Source: Nitrospira sp. (GTDB taxonomy: Bacteria; Nitrospirota; Nitrospiria; Nitrospirales; Nitrospiraceae). From it: a stretch of 62,772 nucleotides of DNA. The position numbers and the translations under genes are program-made. How positions within the stretch are numbered: the stretch's first letter is position 1; each line of letters begins with the position of its first letter. Of this stretch, positions 1 through 9,417 are shown piece after piece. The notes beneath the pieces were generated by a model, which was not told the origin of the DNA, searched no databases, and worked only from the letters and a program-made list of their open reading frames with translations. Location of the stretch: positions 1 through 62,772 of the forward strand of contig SWDP01000004.1 in the NCBI GenBank assembly GCA_005116885.1, given 5' to 3'.

Positions 1-3
1 AAA

Positions 4-3000
4 CTATTTCGCGGTAAACAGTTCTGGATCCTCTCCGTCAGCGGGTGCGGTGAGGATACTGGCACCAGGATTACAGGCTGATTCCGGGTAGCAGGGCGGG
101 ATCTCCCGAGCGACACTCTGATCGCTCAATTTCACATCGGTCTGCGCTTCCACGACGACGGTTCCGGGGAGATACGTGGAGACGATGCTGATTAACGGAG
201 GATCGGAGGGCCCGCGAAGATACCAGGGGATAGCCGACTCGCGGTTGAACGAGGGAATCAATCCGAACAAACTACCGACTGGATTGTTGCTCGGAGAGAC
301 GAGACAGGCGTTGAAACAAACGAGTCCAGGTGGCACGTTCAGCAGCGTGAGGGCATTGCTCGGAAGCACCGTTCCCGTTAAGAAGGCGGAGATGCCGGCA
401 ACAGCGATCGTGGCGCGAATGCTCAGCGTGCCCGGATTAACGATGACTGTTATTGGCGCCGCTTGTGTGCCGACAACCCCGTTGAAAGCCTGTAATGTCG
501 AGGCCGCGCCAGCCGTTACGTTCGTATTCGATCCTGCCGCACTGAAGATAGAACCTCCGTTGGCGATGACATTCACCGCACCTCCTGTGCCGAGCGACCC
601 CAAGGTGACATTCGTCCCGGCCGTATAGCTAATGGCGCCGGTCCCGCTGGTGGTCGTGGCGGTTCCTGCCATGGCAATGGGACCACCGGTAGCGATGATG
701 GACACGGCATTCGTGCCGCCGACCGTGAGATTGGAATTCTGATTGATGGTATTCGCGGCGGTCAGCGAAATCGGGCCGCCGGTGACTGAGATGGGTGTGG
801 TCGCCAAGGTGATGGAATCCGTCGTCAGCGTCAAACCACCACCCACCATCGCGCCGTTCAACGTGGTGGTGCCGGTTCCCGCTGATTGAAGGAGATCTCC
901 GGTCGTCATTACATTGTTCCCGAACGTCACATTTCCGGCGTTGACGACTGTGAGACTGGTGAGTGGCGTGAACCCGCCGACAATCCCATTCATCACGATG
1001 TTGCCTGTGCCAGCATTGAGTGTGAGACTCTGCGCCCCGTTGGTGGCGCCATTCAGGGCGATGTTACCTCCAGCGTTGCTGGTCAGTGCGGTCGCTGCCC
1101 CCAGCGTCACCGCATCATTGTATGTTTGTGTGCCTGTGGTCATCACGCTGCCGCCGTTGATTACGGTGGTGCCTCCGGTATCGGTGGTCAGGCTTGTGAG
1201 CGCGGTGGTGCCACCGACTGCTCCACCGAAGGTCGTCGTGCCGGTCGTGTTGACGGCCAAGGTTTGTGCGCCGTTGACGATGTTGTTGAAGGCGATGATT
1301 TGATTCCCGGAGCTGTCTACCGTTGTGGCGCCGCTGAGCGAGACCGCGTCCGTATAGGTTTGGCTGCCGCTTGTCGTGAAGGCGCCGGTCAATTGCGTCG
1401 TGCCGCCATTGCTGCTCGCGAAATTATTGATGCCGATGAGGTTCGCGCCGTTAATCGTGGTCGCGCCGCTGAAATTCAACGCGAGGTCGAAACCTCCGCC
1501 CATGACGGTCGAGCCGAACGTCGGCGTGGTGCCGGTCAAAGTCGTATTGGCGCCAAGGGTCACCACGTCGTTATATGTTTGCGCGCCGCTCGTGGTGACA
1601 ACCCCGCCGTTGATCGCCGTAGTGCCGCCGGCGTTCGTCGTCATGCTGGTGAGTGCTGTTGTGCCACCCACGGCTCCCGAAAAAGTCGTAATCCCGGTGC
1701 TGTTGGCCGCGAGGCTGAACGCACCGTTTAGCGTATTGCCAAACGTGATGGATCCGGCACCGGCGTTGAGTGTGATATTGGCACCAAGGGTGACGGCGTC
1801 GTTGTAGGTCTGGGTGCCGGTCATCGTCACGCCGCCGCCATTCAGCGCGGTCGCGCCACCGGAATTGGTAGTCAGACTTGTGAGCGCGGTGGTATTGCCG
1901 ACCAATCCGCCGAACGTCGTCGTACCGGTTGTGTTCACCGCCAGGGCTTGTGCCCCATTCACACTGTTGTTGAACGTGACAGCCTGGTTACCGGAACTAG
2001 TGACTGTCGTCGCGCCCGTCAGGGCCACGGCATCGTGATACGTTTGTGCTCCGGTCGTGCTGAATGCACCGGTCAGGTTTGTTGTTCCTCCGTTGCCGGT
2101 GGCAAAGTTATTGATACCGGTAAAATTGACGCCGTTGATGGTGGTTGCCCCGTTAAAGTTCAGCGTCAGATTGAACCCTCCGCCTGCCACGGTCGATCCA
2201 AAAGTGGGTGTGGTGCCGGTCATGATCGAGTTGCCGATCAACGTGACGGGGTCGCCATACGTCTGGACTCCGGTCGTCGTGACGTTTCCACCGATTTGTA
2301 CGGTGCCCGTGGCGTTTGTGGTGAGCGATCCGAGCGCTTGCGTCCCTCCGACTTCGCCAGTAAAGGTAGTCGTGCCATTTGAATTGACGGCCAACGTACG
2401 ACCCGCGGCGTTGCCGTTCACTGTGCTGCCGAAAGTCACACTCCCGCCCGTTCCCAATCCTGCGCTTCCGCCGGTTGCCGTCAGAATCGTATTGGCGGAG
2501 AGCAGGGCGGCGTCGGCAATCGAGATGGCGCCACCGGTGCCTGCCGTACCACTGCCGAATCGATTTCCACCCGTCGTTGTAATGTTCCGATGCGTGATCA
2601 TCGGGGTGGCGCCACCAGCATCGAGTGTGACGGCGCCGCCGTTGCCCCCGTTCGCATTCCCGGCAAGCCCGCTCCCGCCGATTGTGGAGATGGCACCGAC
2701 CGTCACGTTCCCTCCTGTCGAACTCACGATCACGTTGGCTCCGCCACCTCCCGCTTGGCCTGCGCCGTTGCCGTTGCTGCCGGATGCGGTGATGGTTGTG
2801 GTCGTGGCGTTACCGGCGCTGGTCACTGAAACAGCACCAGCCTGACGGCCTGATGTTCCTGCATTGGCTGTTCCGCCAGAGGTGGTCATCGCGCCGGTGA
2901 GTGTCGTAGCCCCGGTCGTGGAGGTCACAGTCACGTTTCCGCCGACACCATTCGCCAATCCCGACGTATTAATCGCCCCGGAACTGACCGTGGTGCCGGA

Positions 3001-5481
3001 TAGCGTCACAGACCCTGCGGTCCCGCCTGCGCCCGTACCGGTTGCTGCGCCGGTTCTGGCGTTTACAGCTCCTGTCGTCGAGAAACCAGCACCGGTGCTC
3101 GAGACGACACCCGCATTGCCACCGGCTTGATTGGTCCCGATGGCCGCGCCTCCGCTAGCCGTAATGGCTCCGCCCACCGTGCGGTTCACGCCCGTAATCG
3201 TCACGTTCCCCGCGGCGGCCCCAGCATGGGTTCCACCAGCCACGGCTGACCCGCCGGACGCCGTAATCGTGCTGGCCGCGTTGACATTACTCGCTGAGTT
3301 GAGCTGGACGGCTCCGCCCGCCCCTTTAGTTCCACCACTGGTATTGATTGTGCCGGTCTGCAAGAAGGCACCAGCTGCCGCGTTGCTTTGCGTGACCGTG
3401 ATGCTGCCCGCTGTACCGCCTGCTCCTGTCCCCACGGCATTGCCGGTGCGAGCGGTCAATGTGCCGGTGGTCAGATTGCCCGAGGTTGTATTCGTGATGG
3501 TGATCGTTCCGGCGTTGCCGCCTGCGGTATTCCCCGCTCCTCCGTTGCTGCCACTCGCAGTGACGGTGCCGGTCGTTACGCCCGTCGCACCGGTGATGCT
3601 CACTATGCCGCCGTTGCGTCCTGGATTTCCGGCTGCTGCCGCACCGCCGGTCGCGGTGACGGTACCGGCCAGATTTACGGCACCGGTCGCGATGATCGTC
3701 AGATTACCTCCGTTGCCATTAGCAAGGCCGGTCGTCGTGATCGTCCCTGCCACATTGCTGGTGACTCCGACGCCGGACAGTTGAATGCCACCCAGGCGTG
3801 ACGAGATCGCAGCATTGACCGCCACATTTCCGCCGCCGATGCCATCCTGGTTCCCAATGAGGCGGAGGATGCCCAGTCCGGTCGAGGAGATGCCCGCATT
3901 CACGGTAATGTTGTTGTGCGCGCGCAAATCAAGGGAATTTGCACTCGCCCAGGTGACGGCATTCGAGACGGTGATGTTGCCAGCGCTCAAGAAAGGGCTT
4001 GTCGTATCGACGATAACATTGTTGGTTCCGAGTGCCGTCTGCAGCGTGGTGACGTTCAAATTCGAGGTTAGAGCGGTACCGGTGAAGGTCGGCCCGGCGC
4101 TGATGTTGCCGTTCGCCAAGTTGGAAATCGTAATGTCGCTCGGGTCGAGCAGCAGCGTGCCCGTCCGTCCAACTGGTGCGGAAGTATCTACCCGTCCTGA
4201 GAAGCCGAGCGTATTTTTGCCTGAGACTTCGACAAAACCGCCGTTGCCGCCTGATTGTCCGCCTTTCGCCGAAATGCTCCCGCCGTAGCCGGTATGACCG
4301 TCCGCCCAGACGATGACCGTGCCACCGTCGCCCTGCGAAATGGCATCGGCGTTGATCGAGGCACCGGCTGCGACAAGCGTCGATATGGCGTTGGGCTCCG
4401 GTCCTTGGCCCTGGTAGTTTCCTCCGACAAGCACGCGGCCTCCACCGACGTTACCGGAGACGTTGATATTCGTGGTGTCTCTGAGTTCGACGGATCGTCC
4501 GAGTACTGAAACCTGTCCACCTTTCTGCTCGATTGAGAGGCCAGAAGCATCCAGGTCTCCCGCGACTTGCACAAGGCCGCTGTCTCCGCCATCGAGCAGG
4601 ACCACTCCCTCTTGGTTCACGAGACTCCTGGCCCGGATCACGCCACTTTGATTGACCACCGACGAAAAAATGTCCCCTGAAGCTTTGGCCTGCAGAATGA
4701 TGTGGCCACCATCGGCCTGGATCGTGCCTGTATTACTGACCGCTGAGCTAAGGGGCTTACCATCGACGCCCATCACTTGATCCAGCACTTTCCCGCTAAG
4801 GGCATAATTAATGAGACCGTCGCCCATCAAATCAACCGTGACCGTCTTGCCCGAAGCTAAGACGGTGGTGCCGAGATTGGCAACAATCATTCCCTCATTC
4901 GACACTCCGGGAGCTGCAAGTACAACGAATCCGTGGTCGGACACGTGAATCGTGCCTTGGTTCACCACGGACTTGAGACCCTTGAGCTGGTCTTGAGCAA
5001 AAAAATACCGGCCGGCCATGAAGTCCTCGTCACGAATCTGAAGTGTCGTAGCGAGCAATCCTCCGACATCGATCTGGGCGCCAGCACCAAAAAGAATGCC
5101 ATTAGGGTTCAGTAGAAAGATACGGCCATTGGCCTGAAGGCTTCCCAGGATGACCGACGGGTCAACCCCCGTCACGCGGTTCAACGCGATCGAATTGATG
5201 GAAGGCTGAACGAATCGAACAACTTCATCCGCACCAATGGAAAAACTCTGCCAATTGAGAATGGCTTTGTCGGTAGTCTGCTGGATGGTCAGTTGTGTCG
5301 GACTGATCTGTTGAATCTCGGCATTGCCGCCGACCACGTTGCCATCGCTTGGGAGGGCCGCGACCAGGCTCGGAAGGAGAAGCTGCAGTGAGGCCAAGAG
5401 GGCACAGAGGACTCGGTGCGGATATGAAAATCCACGCCACCGGCTTCCGACTGCGATCCCCTGAGGACTCGTGTTGGTCAT
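4..5481 (-). CDS. TpsA-type large exoprotein (filamentous haemagglutinin family)
   Basis: A 1825-residue protein with an N-terminal export region (hydrophobic stretch about residues 24-42 ending in LVAALP) followed by a two-partner secretion domain (about 45-300) containing the family motif NPNGILFG. The rest is a Gly/Thr/Asn-rich beta-helix made of imperfect repeats, with the phrase TYNDAVTL or close variants recurring roughly every 80-90 residues between about residues 1080 and 1480. Secretion by the partner TpsB encoded just upstream (5668-7284) is expected from family knowledge, giving a surface-exposed or released adhesin-like fibre. The C-terminus (Pro/Cys containing, ending ELFTAK) shows no toxin or anchor domain that I recognise. 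The 187-bp gap to tpsB suggests one transcript. Function as adhesin or biofilm factor is inference; the TPS assignment is firm. Confidence 0.9.
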   Translation of the reverse strand: MTNTSPQGIAVGSRWRGFSYPHRVLCALLASLQLLLPSLVAALPSDGNVVGGNAEIQQISPTQLTIQQTTDKAILNWQSFSIGADEVVRFVQPSINSIALNRVTGVDPSVILGSLQANGRIFLLNPNGILFGAGAQIDVGGLLATTLQIRDEDFMAGRYFFAQDQLKGLKSVVNQGTIHVSDHGFVVLAAPGVSNEGMIVANLGTTVLASGKTVTVDLMGDGLINYALSGKVLDQVMGVDGKPLSSAVSNTGTIQADGGHIILQAKASGDIFSSVVNQSGVIRARSLVNQEGVVLLDGGDSGLVQVAGDLDASGLSIEQKGGQVSVLGRSVELRDTTNINVSGNVGGGRVLVGGNYQGQGPEPNAISTLVAAGASINADAISQGDGGTVIVWADGHTGYGGSISAKGGQSGGNGGFVEVSGKNTLGFSGRVDTSAPVGRTGTLLLDPSDITISNLANGNISAGPTFTGTALTSNLNVTTLQTALGTNNVIVDTTSPFLSAGNITVSNAVTWASANSLDLRAHNNITVNAGISSTGLGILRLIGNQDGIGGGNVAVNAAISSRLGGIQLSGVGVTSNVAGTITTTGLANGNGGNLTIIATGAVNLAGTVTATGGAAAAGNPGRNGGIVSITGATGVTTGTVTASGSNGGAGNTAGGNAGTITITNTTSGNLTTGTLTARTGNAVGTGAGGTAGSITVTQSNAAAGAFLQTGTINTSGGTKGAGGAVQLNSASNVNAASTITASGGSAVAGGTHAGAAAGNVTITGVNRTVGGAITASGGAAIGTNQAGGNAGVVSSTGAGFSTTGAVNARTGAATGTGAGGTAGSVTLSGTTVSSGAINTSGLANGVGGNVTVTSTTGATTLTGAMTTSGGTANAGTSGRQAGAVSVTSAGNATTTTITASGSNGNGAGQAGGGGANVIVSSTGGNVTVGAISTIGGSGLAGNANGGNGGAVTLDAGGATPMITHRNITTTGGNRFGSGTAGTGGAISIADAALLSANTILTATGGSAGLGTGGSVTFGSTVNGNAAGRTLAVNSNGTTTFTGEVGGTQALGSLTTNATGTVQIGGNVTTTGVQTYGDPVTLIGNSIMTGTTPTFGSTVAGGGFNLTLNFNGATTINGVNFTGINNFATGNGGTTNLTGAFSTTGAQTYHDAVALTGATTVTSSGNQAVTFNNSVNGAQALAVNTTGTTTFGGLVGNTTALTSLTTNSGGATALNGGGVTMTGTQTYNDAVTLGANITLNAGAGSITFGNTLNGAFSLAANSTGITTFSGAVGGTTALTSMTTNAGGTTAINGGVVTTSGAQTYNDVVTLGANTTLTGTTPTFGSTVMGGGFDLALNFSGATTINGANLIGINNFASSNGGTTQLTGAFTTSGSQTYTDAVSLSGATTVDSSGNQIIAFNNIVNGAQTLAVNTTGTTTFGGAVGGTTALTSLTTDTGGTTVINGGSVMTTGTQTYNDAVTLGAATALTSNAGGNIALNGATNGAQSLTLNAGTGNIVMNGIVGGFTPLTSLTVVNAGNVTFGNNVMTTGDLLQSAGTGTTTLNGAMVGGGLTLTTDSITLATTPISVTGGPISLTAANTINQNSNLTVGGTNAVSIIATGGPIAMAGTATTTSGTGAISYTAGTNVTLGSLGTGGAVNVIANGGSIFSAAGSNTNVTAGAASTLQAFNGVVGTQAAPITVIVNPGTLSIRATIAVAGISAFLTGTVLPSNALTLLNVPPGLVCFNACLVSPSNNPVGSLFGLIPSFNRESAIPWYLRGPSDPPLISIVSTYLPGTVVVEAQTDVKLSDQSVAREIPPCYPESACNPGASILTAPADGEDPELFTAK

Positions 5482-5667
5482 CGTTTCAGTGGGCTCCTTC
5501 TATGTAGAGTGTCGCCACGATACGATGCCGGGTCATTATACAAACGATGTGCCTCGGAGGGGGTATTCCGAAGACGCCCGAGAAAATACTGCTGTTCTAA
5601 CGAGTTATAGTGAGTCACCGTAGAGACCATTGCTTGCCTATAGCCAGTAAAGTCACGCGTACCTTGC

Positions 5668-7284
5668 TCAGAATCTCGCGATGGCCTGCACATAGAAGGT
5701 CGGAGAGTGGTCTCCGGCAATGGTTCCCCCGACCGGCTTGGGACCGATGGGAAACCCGACATCAAATCGGAACCTGGTTGAAAAGTATGGCAACTCTGTC
5801 TGTAAGCCGACACCGGTGCCCGTCAAGCTGCTTGAGGACTGTTCGCCAGGCTGGGGATTGCGCACCCGCCCAGCGCCATGGTCGATGAAGGCTGCTGCCT
5901 GTGTCGAGCTGAACACCGACGGAAAGAACGGGATGCGCGTTTCAGCCGAGACGGTATAGCCCTCATCGACAAACCGCTCGCCGAGCTGATAGCCGCGTAC
6001 CGAATCCGGTCCGCCCAAAAGCATCTGCTCAATAACGACGACCGGCCCTGTCGTGGCTTGTCCGCTAGCTCTTACGACCAGCAACACCTCATGGCCAAGA
6101 CTCTGAATGCGGCCGGCATTCACAGTCGCTTTGGTAAAACGATTGTCGGTTCCCTGCCTGGTGGTCTGCAGCGCGTTGTTATCCATTCCGCCGAACAGCT
6201 CGCCAAGCCCTTGGAACCCATACAGCGACACGTAGGTGCGGCCCGACAGGTCGAGGCGATCGTAATTCACGCCGAGCTTAGCCATGCGAACTCGGTCGTC
6301 ACCGGTCAGACTGCCCAGGGTAAAGAGCCGGTTGTCTTTCGAGGCGAACCCCGCCTCGGCCATCAACGTCTGAAATCGCGTCTTGATGAAGGGGTGGGTC
6401 ACCGAGATGTCGTACGTTTTGATCGTGCCCTGGATTTGTAAGGCAGCCAGTTCAGCTCCGACGTCGAATCGCCCGTTGGAACCCGAGAGGACCAGTTTGG
6501 TTCCATGGACACCGATTGGGACGGCATACGCCAACGTCTGGAATAGCAACTGGTTCGGATGATCCCCCATGATTCCGTTGATGTTCAGCGTGGCGCCGTC
6601 AAATAGCACATTGCCGATTTGGATACCCGCCCCAAAACGGTTTCTCGAGATCTTGTTGGAGCCGTAATTGTTGTAATCCAACGTCGCGTGAATCGGCAGC
6701 TTGTCTTCAGCCTTCACATGCACATTCGTCGATCCTGTCGAGGTGCCCGGTTCCAGCAAAACGGACGTCTTTAAGTCCGGATACTCGTTGAGGAGAAGCA
6801 GCGCGCGCTCGAGTGCCACATTCCGGACGACTTTGTCTTCCATGGCTTGTGCAAAACGGCCGCGAATGAATTCGGTCGAATAGTGCTGATTGCCGGTGAC
6901 GGATATTTCTCCGACTCGGCCTTCCAGGATTGCGATGGTGACCACGCCAAACCGGATCTGTTGCTGCGGAACATAGGTCGTCGCGAGAGTGTAACCTTTC
7001 TTTCTGTAGAGATCCGCCACGCTCGCAGCGACCTCCTCAAGGTCTGGAAGAGTGAGCGAGCGCCCAACGTAGAGTTGGCTGAGCGCCTCCAGCTCGGCCT
7101 GAGATACGACGGTGTTTCCGCTAAAAGAAAATCCCTTCACGAGCAGGCTGTCGACAGAGGCTGTCGGTTCGGCAAGGCTCGGTGAGGAGAGGCCCAACAG
7201 GCACGTGCTGAGGAACAGGACCAACCTCCAGCCGGTAGGTTGATGTTGAGGATAAGACATCTGATCCATCGGATGTCGCTTCAC
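5668..7284 (-). CDS. TpsB outer-membrane transporter (ShlB/FhaC/HecB family)
   Basis: 538 residues: a signal peptide (about 1-38, ends SPSLAEP), a POTRA region (about 45-200, with VKGFSFSGNTVVSQAEL and the second domain VGEISVTGNQHYSTEF), then a C-terminal 16-strand-type barrel ending in a terminal Phe (QAIARF), the usual signature for BAM-assembled outer-membrane proteins. The family recognises the TPS domain of its cognate TpsA in the periplasm and threads it through the barrel. The gene lies directly upstream of the tpsA-type gene in the same direction, so the pair is a complete two-partner secretion system. The start at 7284 is the first Met of a run that includes three Met within nine residues; a later start would still keep the signal peptide. 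Confidence 0.9.
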   Translation of the reverse strand: MKRHPMDQMSYPQHQPTGWRLVLFLSTCLLGLSSPSLAEPTASVDSLLVKGFSFSGNTVVSQAELEALSQLYVGRSLTLPDLEEVAASVADLYRKKGYTLATTYVPQQQIRFGVVTIAILEGRVGEISVTGNQHYSTEFIRGRFAQAMEDKVVRNVALERALLLLNEYPDLKTSVLLEPGTSTGSTNVHVKAEDKLPIHATLDYNNYGSNKISRNRFGAGIQIGNVLFDGATLNINGIMGDHPNQLLFQTLAYAVPIGVHGTKLVLSGSNGRFDVGAELAALQIQGTIKTYDISVTHPFIKTRFQTLMAEAGFASKDNRLFTLGSLTGDDRVRMAKLGVNYDRLDLSGRTYVSLYGFQGLGELFGGMDNNALQTTRQGTDNRFTKATVNAGRIQSLGHEVLLVVRASGQATTGPVVVIEQMLLGGPDSVRGYQLGERFVDEGYTVSAETRIPFFPSVFSSTQAAAFIDHGAGRVRNPQPGEQSSSSLTGTGVGLQTELPYFSTRFRFDVGFPIGPKPVGGTIAGDHSPTFYVQAIARF

Positions 7285-7354
7285 TTTGCCCTCACGCTAT
7301 GCCAAGATACGCAATGTTTGACGCGCATCAATATTTCACAATGAGGTCGCAGGC

Positions 7355-7546
7355 TTGTTGAAGTGGATCTTGATCATGATTCTTGCCTCGGTCTGGTCCG
7401 GCTGTGCGATCCATCCGAATCCTTCGACGGAACCCCGCTCGAAGACGGATTCTGTCGAGGGCCAGCCTGCCCCCGACGTCGAAAAGACAGAATTGCCAAG
7501 ACGACCAGCCACAACCTGTCCGCCCGCTATGCGAGGCTCCTGCTAG
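7355..7546 (+). CDS. Possible small lipoprotein
   Basis: A 63-codon frame starting with TTG: a short basic start, a hydrophobic stretch (WILIMILASVW) and a Cys at residue 17 preceded by Ser-Gly, resembling a lipoprotein signal with a weak lipobox. The remainder is Pro/Glu/Thr-rich and disordered-looking. There is no good ribosome-binding site and no homologue that I recognise. It is divergent from the tpsB gene, and could equally be a chance frame in the leader region of pyrE. Confidence 0.3.
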   Translation: MLKWILIMILASVWSGCAIHPNPSTEPRSKTDSVEGQPAPDVEKTELPRRPATTCPPAMRGSC

Positions 7547-7688
7547 CCCGCTAACGTAATAAAAGCATTGCCTATCAGGGCCATTTGACCCTAGCTTGAA
7601 AGGAAATTAAGGTCAACGAAATGCCCATTTTTACCCGTAAAAGACCATTAGGCATGGATACGAGCCAAAATACTCCTTTAAGGATACG

Positions 7689-8270
7689 ATGATGGCAGCA
7701 AGAGAGGAATTAGCCCGTGCATTTCATGACACGCAGTCATTCAAGTGGGACCCGATTAAAGGATTCACACTGGCGTCAGGTCAAACCAGTCCCTTCTACG
7801 TCGATTGTCGATCATTGATGGCCCACCCGGGGTCACGCCGTCTTGTGGCCCAACTCGCGTACGAATCGTTGCGCCCGATCGAACTCGACTGCCTTGGCGG
7901 ACTGGAAATTGGAGCGATTTCCATTGCCACCAGCATCTCGGACTTTGCGTTTGTGGCCCAGCCGACGCGTACGTGGCGGACCTTTGTGGTGCGGAAACAG
8001 GCAAAGGATCATGGGCTTGGAAAACTCATTGAAGGATCGTTTCAACCAGGGGATCGAGCCGTAATCGTGGACGATGTGCTCACAAGCGGAGGCTCGCTTC
8101 TTAAGGCTGTTGCGGCTGCCAGAATGGCCGGCCTTACTGTGACGCATGCCTTGGTGATCGTCGACCGGAAGGAGCAGGATGGGCGGCGCAAGGTTGAAAC
8201 CGAGGGACTCACACTTGTCAGTCTGCTGACTATCGACGATTTGACTAGCGCACAACCGACCCACTCTTAG
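7689..8270 (+). CDS. pyrE: Orotate phosphoribosyltransferase
   Basis: 193 residues of the type I phosphoribosyltransferase fold. It catalyses orotate + PRPP to OMP in de novo pyrimidine synthesis (cytosol). The PRPP-binding motif is AVIVDDVLTSGGS (about residues 124-136), the orotate side has TLASGQTSPFYVDCR near the N-terminus, and GGLEIGAISIA corresponds to the PyrE GG..GAIPLA segment. Length is slightly below the usual 205-215. An AAGGA ribosome-binding site precedes tandem ATG codons at 7689/7692. The stop codon TAG merges with the first base of a repeat element (R1). No other pyr gene is nearby. Confidence 0.92.
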   Translation: MMAAREELARAFHDTQSFKWDPIKGFTLASGQTSPFYVDCRSLMAHPGSRRLVAQLAYESLRPIELDCLGGLEIGAISIATSISDFAFVAQPTRTWRTFVVRKQAKDHGLGKLIEGSFQPGDRAVIVDDVLTSGGSLLKAVAAARMAGLTVTHALVIVDRKEQDGRRKVETEGLTLVSLLTIDDLTSAQPTHS

Positions 8271-8393
8271 CAAGCTGTTGAAAAAATCCCCCAGCGGCGT
8301 TCTCGCATCGTTTAGACCCTCAACGCACCACGAGGGTACACCTCGGCTCTTCACGCGCTGCGGCCTTGCTGGACGAAATTTTTGAACAGCTTG
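8270..8393. repeat. R1: terminal-inverted-repeat element at pyrE 3' end
   Basis: Outer ends CAAGCTGTTGAAAAA and (reverse complement) CAAGCTGTTCAAAAA enclose about 95 bp containing GCGGCGTTCTCGCATCG and GCTGCGGCCTTGCTGG, phrases shared with elements at 40790, 43236 and 45146. Its first base is the last base of the pyrE stop codon. It probably folds as a hairpin and may act as a bidirectional terminator between pyrE and the convergent lipoprotein gene. Confidence 0.75.
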
Positions 8394-8411
8394 TCGGTTG
8401 TTGGCAGTCTC

Positions 8412-8774
8412 CTATTTGCACTGAAACTGAATGCCCCATCGGCGCTCCCGTACGACTTCCTCCGCGCCTGGGACTGGACTGATGATGCGAGTTCGTCCTT
8501 TTGTTTCTCCTTCGTGCACGATGGTATAGGGTCCGCCGCATTTCTCTTTCATGAGGGCGAGCGCGTCTGTGCGAAATGAAGAAAGTATCGCCCCCTGCTC
8601 TCCTGTAAAGGGATACGCGACGATCCCTCCGTCCTCCCGTTCCTGAAGAAATTTTGCCCCCTCGCCACAGCCGGCTAATGCGATGAAAAAGAAGATGGCG
8701 AGGCTTGACCAGATCTTCTTTTCTTCCCTATCATACGGACTCGCGAGTCTGACCCAAAAGAACCGATTCACCAC
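8412..8774 (-). CDS. Small lipoprotein, function unknown
   Basis: About 120 residues. A hydrophobic stretch (SSLAIFFFIALAGC) ends in a good lipobox LAGC, so the mature protein is probably anchored by its N-terminal Cys to a membrane. The mature part has about 85 residues, including MKEKCGGPYTIVHEGET and an end ERRWGIQFQCK, which looks like a small globular domain; no family recognised. The start is uncertain: GTG at 8774 is the nearest start codon giving a plausible signal peptide, while the longer frame to 8861 runs into the divergent rhodanese gene. A fragment of a paralogue with the same end (RRLGIQFQ) lies at 9320-9416. Confidence 0.65.
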   Translation of the reverse strand: MVNRFFWVRLASPYDREEKKIWSSLAIFFFIALAGCGEGAKFLQEREDGGIVAYPFTGEQGAILSSFRTDALALMKEKCGGPYTIVHEGETKGRTRIISPVPGAEEVVRERRWGIQFQCK

Positions 8775-8799
8775 TCTGCCTGCTGTGAGGAGACCTACG

Positions 8800-9225
8800 A
8801 TGATTCTGCGCATGGTTGTCGCTGCTCTCGGTTTGTGTCTGCTGTCTGCGATCTCGATCACCGGTGTGTCAGCCCATCATTCCTACCTGCTCACGGTCCA
8901 GCAGTTGCGCGCAGGATTGACCAAGACGCCTTCAATGCCGCAGAAGGGTTTCATCTTGATCGATGTTCGATCTGCGGAAGAACATGCGTCAGGATTCATT
9001 CCTGGAACCGATCTGAACATCGACTTCAAGGAAATTCAGGCTCGGCATCGAGACATTGGAGCCACGCTCGATGACCATCTGGTCGTCTATTGCCAGTCCG
9101 GTCATCGGAGCAACATTGCAGCAGAGACGCTGGCTGATTTGGGTTACCGCCATGTCTACAATGTCACCGGGAGCATGAATGCCTGGCTCGCGGCAGGTTT
9201 CCCAATTGAACCAGGACGCCGCTGA
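8800..9225 (+). CDS. Exported rhodanese-domain protein
   Basis: 141 residues from the ATG at 8800, chosen because TGAGGAG lies 9-15 bases upstream and the protein then begins with a clean signal peptide (MILRMVV... ending GVSAHH). A single rhodanese domain follows: LIDVRSAEEHASGFIPG near its start and the active-site loop VYCQSGHRS with the catalytic Cys. Such periplasmic single-domain rhodaneses transfer sulfane sulfur to thiophilic acceptors; the natural substrate is unknown. The gene is divergent from a small lipoprotein gene and the two promoters must overlap. Confidence 0.85.
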   Translation: MILRMVVAALGLCLLSAISITGVSAHHSYLLTVQQLRAGLTKTPSMPQKGFILIDVRSAEEHASGFIPGTDLNIDFKEIQARHRDIGATLDDHLVVYCQSGHRSNIAAETLADLGYRHVYNVTGSMNAWLAAGFPIEPGRR

Positions 9226-9319
9226 ACGAGCCATTCAGTCTCTCTAAAGATTATGGCTCAGGTCAAGCCCGAGGTCGCCGAGTCCGATCTCCGCTCAAAC
9301 TTAGGCTGAGCCTCTTTCT

Positions 9320-9416
9320 GAACAGCCTGTTGGATACTCAGAAGAGACTGCCTCACTGAAACTGAATACCCAAGCGACGCTCCTGCGCCCCTTCCCCTCC
9401 CGGACATTCGACTTGT
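9320..9416 (-). pseudogene. Remnant of a lipoprotein paralogue (3' end only)
   Basis: Read on the minus strand, the frame ends GAQERRLGIQFQ then TGA, matching the end RERRWGIQFQ of the lipoprotein encoded at 8412-8774. The bases after the stop (CAGCCTGTTGGATACTCAG region on the plus strand) also resemble the flank of that gene. The 5' part is missing, so this is probably a decayed duplicate. Confidence 0.5.
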
Positions 9417-9417
9417 G

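Noticed and set aside
176-4651. Many plus-strand frames opposite the tpsA gene, some over 200 codons
   Set aside because: They are Pro/Ala/Val-rich antisense shadows of a repetitive GC-rich gene, without ribosome-binding sites or recognisable domains.
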